From JAFKFH01 sp017307375 (lineage in GTDB: Bacteria > Pseudomonadota > Alphaproteobacteria > Ferrovibrionales > Ferrovibrionaceae), in NCBI GenBank assembly GCA_965229335.1, contig OZ245874.1, forward strand, positions 4,774,001 through 4,838,000: a stretch of 64,000 nt of DNA, written 5' to 3'. Below the pieces are notes generated by a model. The model saw only the letters and a list, made by a program, of their open reading frames with translations. It did not search any database and was not told where the DNA came from. A program made the position numbers and the translations under genes. Below, piece after piece: positions 55,688 to 62,901 of this stretch. Every line of letters starts with the position of its first letter. The stretch's first letter is position 1.

Positions 55688-56677
55688 ATGATCGATCCGT
55701 TCGGCCGGCCCATCAGCTATCTTCGCGTGTCGGTGACCGACCGCTGCGATTTCCGCTGCGTCTATTGCATGGCCGAGGACATGACGTTCCTGCCCAAGGC
55801 GGAAGTCCTGAGCCTCGAGGAACTCGACCGGCTGATCAAGGCGTTCATCCGCAAGGGCGTGCGCAAGCTGCGCCTGACCGGCGGCGAACCGCTGGTGCGA
55901 CGCGGCATCATGAATCTGGTCGAATCGATCGGGCGCGAAATCGGCCCCGGCGGCCTGGATGAACTGACGCTGACCACCAATGGCAGCCAACTGAAGAAAC
56001 ATGCCGAGGCGCTGGCCGCGGCCGGCGTCCGCCGCATCAATGTCTCGCTCGACACGCTCGACCCGCAGACCTTCACCGCCCTGACCCGCTGGGGCAAGCT
56101 CGAGCCCGTTCTCGACGGCATCTACGCGGCCAAGGCGGCCGGGCTGGCGGTCAAGATCAATGCCGTGGCGCTGAAGGGCGTCAACGAGCACGAGTTCGAC
56201 CGGATGATCGCCTGGTGCGGCGAACATGGTTTCGACCTCGTTCTGATCGAGGTGATGCCGATGGGCGAAATCGGCGAGATGCGGGTCGACCAGTACCTGC
56301 CGCTGTCGATGGCCCGGGCCCAGATCGCACGCAACTGGACGCTCGACCCGACCGACTACCGCACCGGCGGACCCGCGCGCTATTCGATCGTGCGCGAGAC
56401 CGGCCAGCGGCTGGGTTTCATCACGCCGCTGACCCATAACTTCTGCGAAAGCTGCAACCGCGTGCGGCTTACCTGTACCGGCACGCTGTACATGTGCCTG
56501 GGGCAGGAGGACGCCGCCGACCTGAAGACCCCGCTGCGCGCCTCGGCCGACGACGGCTTGCTCGAGCAGGCGATCGATGCGGCGATCCTGCGCAAGCCGA
56601 AGGGCCATGATTTCGTCATCGACCGTCGCACCCAGGCGCCGGCCGTGCCCCGCCATATGAGCGTCACCGGCGGCTGA
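55688..56677 (+). CDS. moaA: MoaA, GTP 3',8-cyclase (radical SAM)
   Basis: 329 residues. Radical SAM cluster C20-x3-C24-x2-C27 (DRCDFRCVYC), GGEPLVRRG (S-adenosylmethionine region), C-terminal second cluster in NFCESC followed by a third Cys 13 residues later, and the conserved terminal GG needed for function. It begins molybdenum cofactor synthesis from GTP. AAGGAGG lies 14 bases upstream, a long but workable spacing. No other moa gene is nearby. Confidence 0.96.
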   Translation: MIDPFGRPISYLRVSVTDRCDFRCVYCMAEDMTFLPKAEVLSLEELDRLIKAFIRKGVRKLRLTGGEPLVRRGIMNLVESIGREIGPGGLDELTLTTNGSQLKKHAEALAAAGVRRINVSLDTLDPQTFTALTRWGKLEPVLDGIYAAKAAGLAVKINAVALKGVNEHEFDRMIAWCGEHGFDLVLIEVMPMGEIGEMRVDQYLPLSMARAQIARNWTLDPTDYRTGGPARYSIVRETGQRLGFITPLTHNFCESCNRVRLTCTGTLYMCLGQEDAADLKTPLRASADDGLLEQAIDAAILRKPKGHDFVIDRRTQAPAVPRHMSVTGG

Positions 56678-56730
56678 CCCGCCGGCCACAGCAGAGCGAC
56701 AAGCCAGGCCCCCATGACCGTCTCCCCGCG

Positions 56731-57498
56731 ATGACCTTCGATCAGCGCATAGCCTTCGTCGCCGCCACCGGCGAGGCCGAAATCGCCAAGGCCGGGCTGG
56801 AGGCGCGCTATCCGCATGTGCCGCCGGCCGAGGCCGACGTCATCGTGGCGCTGGGCGGCGACGGCTTCATGCTGGCGACCCTGCATCGCTACATGCGGCG
56901 TAACGTGCCGATCTACGGCATGAACCACGGCACCATCGGCTTCCTGATGAACGTCTTCAACGAAGACGGCCTGCTGGAACGGCTGGAAAAGGCCACCATC
57001 TCGACGATCAACCCGCTGCGCATGCGCGCTTACCGCGATTCCGGCACCGAGAGCGAGGCGCTGGCCTTCAACGAAGTCTCGTTGCTGCGCCAGACCCGCC
57101 AGACCGCCAAGATCCGGATCACCATCGACGACAAGGTCCGGGTCGACGAATTGATCTGCGACGGCGTCATGGTTGCGACCCCGGCCGGGTCGACCGCCTA
57201 CAATCTGTCGGCCCATGGCCCGATCCTGCCGTTGAATGCCGGCGTACTGGCCCTGACGCCGATCTCGGCCTTCCGCCCGCGGCGCTGGCGCGGCGCACTG
57301 CTGCCGCGCAAGGCGCAGGTTCGCTTCGACATTCTCGAGCAGTACAAGCGCCCGGTCAGCGCCACCGCCGACGCGACCGAGGTGCGCGATGTGGTCGCCG
57401 TCGAGATCGCGGAGGCGCCCGAGATCTGCATGCGGCTGATGTTCGACCCCGAGCACGGCCTGGAAGAAAGAATCCTCAGCGAGCAGTTCAACGCCTGA
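56731..57498 (+). CDS. nadK: NAD kinase
   Basis: 255 residues, a compact alphaproteobacterial NadK. The GGDGFMLATLHR motif (about 44-55), MNHGTIGFLMN (about 69-79) and DGVMVATPAGSTAYNLSAHGPI, the NAD-binding and catalytic loops, are all present. It makes NADP+ from NAD+ and ATP. The start at 56731 is supported by length; no clear ribosome site. An ATG at 56714 in another frame ends at 56733. Confidence 0.94.
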   Translation: MTFDQRIAFVAATGEAEIAKAGLEARYPHVPPAEADVIVALGGDGFMLATLHRYMRRNVPIYGMNHGTIGFLMNVFNEDGLLERLEKATISTINPLRMRAYRDSGTESEALAFNEVSLLRQTRQTAKIRITIDDKVRVDELICDGVMVATPAGSTAYNLSAHGPILPLNAGVLALTPISAFRPRRWRGALLPRKAQVRFDILEQYKRPVSATADATEVRDVVAVEIAEAPEICMRLMFDPEHGLEERILSEQFNA

Positions 57499-57535
57499 GT
57501 AGAAGAAGACTATAGAAAACCGAGGGGAAACGACG

Positions 57536-58156
57536 ATGGGCAAGCCGGTCATCTACGGCATTACGCGCAGCCGCGCCTTCCGCTGCCTGTGGGCAGCCGA
57601 GGAACTCGGCCTCGATTGCGAGCAGGCACAGGTCAACTTCGCCGACGGTTCGTCGCGGACGCCGGAATTTCTCGCGATCAATCCGATGGGGGCAGTGCCG
57701 GCCCTGGCCGATGGCGACCTGAAGCTGTTCGAATCGCTGGCAATCAACCTGTATCTCGCCAAGAAGCACGCCGAAAAGGGCCTGTGGCCCGCGACGCTGG
57801 AAGATGAGGCACGGGTGTTCCAGTGGACCCTGTGGGTCGCGACCGAGATCGAACCCCAGGCCTCGACCATCCTGTTCCATGGCGCCCTGCTGCCCGAGGA
57901 CAAGCGGGATCCCGCCGCGCTGGCCACCGCACAGAAGAAGGTCGCCAGGCCCCTGGCCGTACTGGATCAGCATCTGTCCGACCGCGACTACCTCCTGGGC
58001 GGCAGCTTCACCATCGCCGATCTCAACGTCGCCGCTGTGATGGCCTGGCTGCAGGTCGGCCGCCTCGACATGTCGGCCTGGCCAAACGTGACCGCCTGGA
58101 TGGCGCGCTGTCTGAAGCGGCCGGCGGTCAAGACCGTCAACGCCCGCGCCGCGTAA
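57536..58156 (+). CDS. Glutathione S-transferase family protein
   Basis: 206 residues. N-terminal thioredoxin-like domain (about 1-80) with NPMGAVPALADGDLKLFESLAINLYL, the glutathione-binding cis-Pro and ES motif, and a helical C-terminal domain (about 90-200) with FTIADLNVAAVMAWL. The N-terminal active-site region reads TRSRAFR, without Cys. The substrate is unknown. GAGGGGAAACGACG precedes the ATG. Confidence 0.9.
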   Translation: MGKPVIYGITRSRAFRCLWAAEELGLDCEQAQVNFADGSSRTPEFLAINPMGAVPALADGDLKLFESLAINLYLAKKHAEKGLWPATLEDEARVFQWTLWVATEIEPQASTILFHGALLPEDKRDPAALATAQKKVARPLAVLDQHLSDRDYLLGGSFTIADLNVAAVMAWLQVGRLDMSAWPNVTAWMARCLKRPAVKTVNARAA

Positions 58157-58164
58157 CCGGTTTT

Positions 58165-58431
58165 TCAGACCGGGTGGGGGCGGAAGCCCACCACCCGGCG
58201 CCCTTCGTAGCAGCGCGCCGGCTCGAACGGATCTTCACCCGCCAGTCTCGTTGCCTCCTCGAGGTCGGCTGCGCGCAGAACGATGATCGCCGTGCCGTCA
58301 TCGGCCGGGCCGCAGATTACCAGCCTGCCCTCTTCTTCCAGCCGGTTCAGCCAGGCGACATGAGCGGCGATCAGCTCGGGGGTCATCCGCTCAGGCCGCG
58401 CCGATGTCAGATAGACCAGGAAGTGGGGCAT
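58165..58431 (-). CDS. YciI-family protein
   Basis: 88 residues, one YciI-like ferredoxin-type domain. The start MPHFLVYLTSARPERMTPEL and the patterns HVAWLNRLEEEGRLVICGP and DPFEPARCY are typical. Some family members are dehalogenase/muconolactone-like; the true activity is not known. The ATG at 58431 is the usual N-terminus (a longer start at 58458 is possible). Divergent from arsR, with a shared operator-like palindrome. Confidence 0.9.
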   Translation of the reverse strand: MPHFLVYLTSARPERMTPELIAAHVAWLNRLEEEGRLVICGPADDGTAIIVLRAADLEEATRLAGEDPFEPARCYEGRRVVGFRPHPV

Positions 58432-58470
58432 GCCGGATGTCCTGCCTGAAATGTCCATATTTTTGACTTT

Positions 58471-58482
58471 ACTTAATTAAGT
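58471..58482. promoter_or_regulatory. Operator-like palindrome between yciI and arsR
   Basis: Perfect 12-base palindrome ACTTAATTAAGT, 22 bases upstream of the arsR ATG and 39 bases upstream of yciI, in an AT-rich divergent gap. It is a likely ArsR binding site. Confidence 0.65.
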
Positions 58483-58504
58483 TCGGAACGAAACACTAGC
58501 GCCC

Positions 58505-58825
58505 ATGCACAGTTTCGCCGCGCTGGCCGATCCAACCCGCCGCCAGATCCTGGAACTGCTCGGCCGCGGCGACCACACCGCTGGCGAGATCACCGGCCGG
58601 TTCGCCGTCAGCGCGCCGGCGATCTCGCAGCATCTGAAAGTGCTGCGCGAGGCCCGGCTGGTACGCGTCAGGGTCGACGGCCAGCGCCGCATCTACAGCC
58701 TGGATCCCGCGGGGTTTGCCGAGGTCGACGCCTGGATGCACCAGATGCGCCAGTTCTGGTCGGCCCGCCTCGCCCAGCCCGCGATGGCGCAGGAGCCGCC
58801 CTTGCTCAGGCGTAGCGAGACATAG
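58505..58825 (+). CDS. ArsR/SmtB-family transcriptional regulator
   Basis: 106 residues. Winged helix: FAALADPTRRQILELL (helices 1-2), then HTAGEITGRFAVSAPAISQHLKVLREARLVRV (HTH) and the wing VDGQRRIYSLDP. It has none of the CxC metal-sensing motif, so it is the SdpR/PadR-like ArsR group that often controls a neighbouring small enzyme gene; here the divergent yciI is the natural target. Confidence 0.92.
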   Translation: MHSFAALADPTRRQILELLGRGDHTAGEITGRFAVSAPAISQHLKVLREARLVRVRVDGQRRIYSLDPAGFAEVDAWMHQMRQFWSARLAQPAMAQEPPLLRRSET

Positions 58826-58845
58826 CCTCCGGCGGTGCCGGCATC

Positions 58846-58874
58846 TTGAGGCAAGAGCTGCGCTCAAGTATCAT
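58846..58874 (+). promoter_or_regulatory. Sigma-70-like promoter of the small peptide gene
   Basis: TTGAGG (58846-58851), 17 bases, TATCAT (58869-58874): an ideal spacing. An inverted repeat CTTGAG (58845-58850) / CTCAAG (58863-58868) overlaps the -35 and spacer and may be an operator. Confidence 0.6.
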
Positions 58875-58907
58875 CCTCGAACCCAAATAAGAGGTCGGAG
58901 AACTAAC

Positions 58908-59080
58908 ATGTCTGACAAAGAGCGCAGGGAAACAGAGGCAAAGAAAGAAATCCTGCCTTCCGAAAAAAAAATGAACCAATTCTCACCGACGACGAAATGT
59001 CAAAGGTGTCGGGCGGTATCGGTGTGAACGTCGGGTCCTTCGGCGTGCCGGTATTCAGCGACGACCCGAACGGGAACTGA
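58908..59080 (+). pseudogene. Double-glycine-leader peptide precursor, apparently frameshifted at an A run
   Basis: Read directly, ATG 58908 gives a 39-residue peptide ending at TGA 59027. One extra A (or a -1 slip) at the run of nine A (58963-58971) instead gives a 57-residue product: a charged leader starting MSDKERRETEAKKEILPSEK, then EPILTDDEMSKVSGG and a core IGVNVGSFGVPVFSDDPNGN ending at TGA 59080. The VSGG end is the classic cleavage site of bacteriocin/RiPP leaders. A good promoter and GGAG 7 bases before the ATG are present. Composition is A-rich, unlike the neighbours, suggesting transfer. Could be a real frameshift, a homopolymer sequencing error, or a gene using slippage. No peptidase-transporter or modification enzyme is visible nearby. 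Confidence 0.55.
58963..58971. other. Nine-A slippery run inside the small peptide gene
   Basis: Nine consecutive A in GAA-AAA-AAA-A. A run of this length is a good template for polymerase or ribosome slippage and is also a common sequencing error site. A shift here joins the leader start to the double-glycine end. Confidence 0.85.
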
Positions 59081-59099
59081 CCGTAATCCGACAGCGGCC

Positions 59100-60065
59100 C
59101 TATGCGTCATTGAGATGGCAGGCCGACAGATGGCCCGCCCCCACGGCGCGCAAGGCCGGCGCCTCAGTGCGGCAGCGCGGCATGGCATGTGGGCAGCGCG
59201 GGTGGAAATGGCAGCCGGTGGGGGGATCCAGCGGTGAGGGGATTTCGCCGCTGACGGGGCGGAATTCCTGCTCCGGCGCATCGAGCCGCGGCACGGCAGC
59301 CAGGAGCGCCCGCGTATAGGGGTGGTTGGCCTCGACGAACAACTGCGCCGACGGGCAGAGTTCGACGATCCGGCCGAGATACATGATGGCGACACGGTCG
59401 GCGACATGCTCGACCACGCCGAGATCGTGGCTGATGAACAGGTAGGTCAGGCCGAGTTGGTCCTTGAGGTCGAGGAACAGGTTGATGACCTGGGCCTGAA
59501 TCGACACGTCGAGGGCCGCGACCGCCTCGTCGCAGACGATGAAGCGCGGATTGACGGCGAGCGCCCGGGCGATGCCTATACGCTGGCGCTGGCCGCCCGA
59601 GAACTGGTGCGGAAAGCGGCGGGCATAGGCGGGATCGAGGCCGACCCGCGCCAGCAGCCCGGCAACGAACTCGGCCTTGTCGCGCCGTGCCACCAGGCCA
59701 TGGGCGACCGGCGCCTCGGCAATCGCATCACCCACGCGCATCCGCGGGTTCAACGACGCATAGGGGTCCTGGAAGATCATCTGCGCGTTGAGCCGTGCCG
59801 CCCCCTGCCCCAGCACCGCGCCCTCGAACAGCGCGCGGCCCGTCGTCGGCATCATCAGACCCGCCGCGATGCGACCCAGCGTCGACTTGCCGCAACCGGA
59901 TTCTCCGACCAGCCCGACCACCTCACCCGCCGCGATTTCGAGGTCGACCCGGTCGAGCGCCTGCACGACCTCGCCCTTCAGTCCCGCGCCCAGCAGGTTG
60001 GCCAGCCGCCCCGCGACGTCCAGCTTGCGCACGAAGCGCTTGGTGATGCCTTCCAGCCTGATCAT
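59100..60065 (-). CDS. dppF: Oligopeptide/dipeptide ABC importer ATP-binding subunit (DppF type)
   Basis: 321 residues. Walker A GESGCGKSTLGRIA (about residues 54-67), signature FSGGQRQRIGIARAL, Walker B FIVCDEAVAALDVS and a C-terminal oligopeptide-ABC extension with CHFHPRCPHAMPRC, the Cys-rich end seen in DppF/OppF proteins. It powers uptake with DppD. The ATG overlaps the dppD stop by 4 bases. Confidence 0.94.
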   Translation of the reverse strand: MIRLEGITKRFVRKLDVAGRLANLLGAGLKGEVVQALDRVDLEIAAGEVVGLVGESGCGKSTLGRIAAGLMMPTTGRALFEGAVLGQGAARLNAQMIFQDPYASLNPRMRVGDAIAEAPVAHGLVARRDKAEFVAGLLARVGLDPAYARRFPHQFSGGQRQRIGIARALAVNPRFIVCDEAVAALDVSIQAQVINLFLDLKDQLGLTYLFISHDLGVVEHVADRVAIMYLGRIVELCPSAQLFVEANHPYTRALLAAVPRLDAPEQEFRPVSGEIPSPLDPPTGCHFHPRCPHAMPRCRTEAPALRAVGAGHLSACHLNDA

Positions 60066-61027
60066 GCGGCGTCACCCAGCGGATGGATGCAGCGCACCGC
60101 CCGGTCCGCGCGGGCCTCGGCCAGGGCGGGCATGGCTTCGCAGGCCGCGGTGGCGCGGCTGCAGCGCGGCGCGAAGGCGCAGCCCGGCGGCAGGCGGCCG
60201 AGCGACGGGGCCATGCCGGGAATGGCGACGAGGCGCTGCCCCCTGCCCGCCCCGCGCGGCAGCGAGTCGAGCAGGCCGCGGGTATAGGGATGCAGCGGTG
60301 CCGCCAGCACCGCGCGGGCCGGGCCGCTTTCGACGATGCGCCCGGCATACATGACAGCGATGCGGTCGGCGAGCCCGGAGACGACGGCGAGATCGTGACT
60401 GATCCAGATCAGGGCCGTGCCGCTCTCGCGCGCCAGCTTGCGCATCTCGAACAGGATCTGGCCCTGGATGGTGACGTCGAGCGCCGTGGTCGGCTCGTCG
60501 GCGATGATCAGTTGCGGCTTGTGCAGCAGGGCGATGGCGATGGCCACGCGCTGGCGCATGCCGCCCGAGAACTGGTGCGGATAGGCCAGCAGCCGTTCGT
60601 CGGGCGACGGAATGCCGACGCGTGCCAGCGCGTCGCGCGCCCGTGCCCGCGCCGCCTCGCGGCCGACATCCTCGTGGGCCAGCACGGCTTCGATCATCTG
60701 GGTGTCGATGCGCAGCACAGGGTTCAGGGTCATCATCGGATCCTGGAACACCATGGCGATGCGCGCACCGCGCAGCCGGCGCAACTCCTCCTCCGGCAGG
60801 CCGACGAGATCGCGTCCCTGGAACAGGACTCGGCCGCCGGCGATGCGCCCCGGCGGATCGATCAGCCCCAGGATCGAGAAGCCGGTGATCGACTTGCCGG
60901 AACCCGATTCGCCGACCAGGCCGAGGATCTCGCCGGGGCCGACCTGCAGCGAGACGCCGTCGACCGCGCGGATCAGCCCGGCGCGGGTCGGGAACTGGGT
61001 CTGCAGGTCCTCGACCACAAGGGTCAT
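60062..61027 (-). CDS. dppD: Oligopeptide/dipeptide ABC importer ATP-binding subunit (DppD type)
   Basis: 321 residues. Walker A GESGSGKSITGFSILG, signature FSGGMRQRVAIAIAL, Walker B LIIADEPTTALDVT, and a Cys-containing C-terminal extension (FAPRCSRATAACEA). The ATG at 61027 is the normal start; a longer reading would run into the permease gene. The DppD-DppF pair is the usual heterodimeric ATPase. Confidence 0.94.
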   Translation of the reverse strand: MTLVVEDLQTQFPTRAGLIRAVDGVSLQVGPGEILGLVGESGSGKSITGFSILGLIDPPGRIAGGRVLFQGRDLVGLPEEELRRLRGARIAMVFQDPMMTLNPVLRIDTQMIEAVLAHEDVGREAARARARDALARVGIPSPDERLLAYPHQFSGGMRQRVAIAIALLHKPQLIIADEPTTALDVTIQGQILFEMRKLARESGTALIWISHDLAVVSGLADRIAVMYAGRIVESGPARAVLAAPLHPYTRGLLDSLPRGAGRGQRLVAIPGMAPSLGRLPPGCAFAPRCSRATAACEAMPALAEARADRAVRCIHPLGDAA

Positions 61028-61917
61028 TGCGGCCCCCGCGGGTTCAGCACTTCGCGCAGCCGGTCGCCGACCAGGTTGATCGCGACGATGGTCACGAGCA
61101 GCGCCACGCCGGGAAACATGCTGATCCAGTACTTGCCCGACAGGACGTACTGGAAGCCGTTGGCGATCAGCAGGCCGAGCGAGGGTTCGGTCACCGGCAG
61201 GCCGAGGCCGAGGAACGACAGCGTCGCCTCGAGCGCGATGGCATGGGCCATCTGCACGGTGGCGATCACGATGACGGGCGCGAGGCAGTTCGGCAGCATG
61301 TGGCGGAACAGGATGCGCCCCGACGACAGGCCCAGGCCCCGCGCCGCCTCGACGTAATCCTTGCGCCGTTCGACCATCGCCGAGGCGCGCACGGTGCGGG
61401 CGTAATAGGCCCATTGCACGGTGACCAGCGCGAACACGATCTTGCCGATGCCGTTGCCCAGCACGGCGATGAGGATCAGCGCGATCAGGATCGCGGGGAA
61501 GGAGAGCTGGATGTCGACGATGCGCATGATCGCCCCGTCGATGCGGCCGCCGGCATAGGCTGCGACCAGGCCGAAGGCCAGGCCGACCGCGAGGGCGATG
61601 CCGGTCGCCGCCGCCCCGACCGCGACCGAGATGCGCAGGCCGTACAGGATCGCCGAGACCATGTCGCGGCCCTGGTCGTCGGAACCGAGCCAGAAGCGGA
61701 AACCGGCCGACGCTTCCGAGCCCGGCGGCAGGCTGCCGTCCATGATGTCGAGCTGGGCCAGCGCATAGGGATTCTGCGGCGAGATCAGCGGCGCGGCCAG
61801 CGCCAGGCCGAGGCAGATGACGAGCAGCACCAGGCCGAACATGGCCAGCCAGCTTTCGGCATAGGCCGAAACCATCCGCCGCCAGGGGGCCTCGTCGTCG
61901 ACGATCGCCGCGCTCAA
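61024..61917 (-). CDS. dppC: Oligopeptide/dipeptide ABC importer permease (DppC type)
   Basis: 297 residues with six membrane helices. The N-terminal helix is followed by the DppC/OppC periplasmic domain (LGSDDQGRDMVSAILYG) and the EAA-like loop EAARGLGLSSGRILFRHMLPNC, which contacts the ATPases. It overlaps dppB and dppD by 4 bases each, so translation is coupled. Confidence 0.94.
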   Translation of the reverse strand: MSAAIVDDEAPWRRMVSAYAESWLAMFGLVLLVICLGLALAAPLISPQNPYALAQLDIMDGSLPPGSEASAGFRFWLGSDDQGRDMVSAILYGLRISVAVGAAATGIALAVGLAFGLVAAYAGGRIDGAIMRIVDIQLSFPAILIALILIAVLGNGIGKIVFALVTVQWAYYARTVRASAMVERRKDYVEAARGLGLSSGRILFRHMLPNCLAPVIVIATVQMAHAIALEATLSFLGLGLPVTEPSLGLLIANGFQYVLSGKYWISMFPGVALLVTIVAINLVGDRLREVLNPRGPQ

Positions 61918-62891
61918 TGGTCGAGGTCCTTCAGCCGGATGCGCGGATCGAGCAGCGAATAGACCACGTCGACCACCAGGTTGATGAAGATGACGATGGC
62001 CACCGTGACCATCAGATAGGCGACGACCACGGGGCGGTCGAGGCGCTGGATCGAATCGATGATCAGCTTGCCCATGCCCGGCCAGTTGAAGATCGATTCG
62101 GTGACGACGGCGAAGGCGATGACAGCGCCGAGTTCGAGGCCGAGCACGGTCACCACCGGCAGCATGATGTTCTTCATCACGTGCACGCCGACGATGCGGC
62201 CCCAGGACAGCCCCTTGGCCCGCGCGAACCTGATGTAGTCGAGCGGCAGCACCTCGCGCACCCCGGCCCGCACCAGGCGGATCATCAGCGCGATGTTGAG
62301 CAGCGCCAGGTTGATCGCCGGCAGGATCAGGTGCCGCCAGCCGTCGACCGTGAACAGGCTGGACTTGATCCCCAGGAATTCGGCGACCGGCCCGCGGCCG
62401 TTCGACGGCAGCCAGCCGAGCTGGACCGCGAACACCAGGATCAGCATGATGCCGACCCAGAAAGTCGGCAGCGAAAAACCGAGGATCGAGCCGGCGAGGA
62501 TCGTGCGCCCGGCAAACCCGTCGGGCCGCAGCCCGGCCCAGAGGCCGAGCGGCAGGCCGATGACCACCGTGAGGAACACGGCAGCGAAGGCGAGTTCCAG
62601 CGTCGCCGGCAGACGCTGCAGGATCAGCGTCACCGCCGGCAGGCCGAACACGAACGAGCGGCCGAAATCGCCGCCCAGCGCACCCTGAACGAAGCTCGTG
62701 TACTGCTCCCAGATCGGCTTGTCGAGGCCGAGCGCGGCGATGGCCCGCGCGCGCTCGACCTGATCGGCATCGGCGGCGACGAATATCTCCACCGGGTCGC
62801 CGATCAGGTAGACGCCGAAGAACACCAGCAGCGACATCACGAACAGCACCAGCGCCGCCTGCAGCAGGCGGCGGATGACATAGGCCGTCAT
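61914..62891 (-). CDS. dppB: Oligopeptide/dipeptide ABC importer permease (DppB type)
   Basis: 325 residues. N-terminal membrane helix MTAYVIRRLLQAALVLFVMS, the first-loop pattern FVFGLPAVTLI, and the EAA loop FARAKGLSWGRIVGVHVMKNI, typical of DppB/OppB. It forms the channel with DppC. It begins 10 bases after the binding-protein gene stops. Confidence 0.94.
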   Translation of the reverse strand: MTAYVIRRLLQAALVLFVMSLLVFFGVYLIGDPVEIFVAADADQVERARAIAALGLDKPIWEQYTSFVQGALGGDFGRSFVFGLPAVTLILQRLPATLELAFAAVFLTVVIGLPLGLWAGLRPDGFAGRTILAGSILGFSLPTFWVGIMLILVFAVQLGWLPSNGRGPVAEFLGIKSSLFTVDGWRHLILPAINLALLNIALMIRLVRAGVREVLPLDYIRFARAKGLSWGRIVGVHVMKNIMLPVVTVLGLELGAVIAFAVVTESIFNWPGMGKLIIDSIQRLDRPVVVAYLMVTVAIVIFINLVVDVVYSLLDPRIRLKDLDH

Positions 62892-62901
62892 CGGATCCGC
62901 G

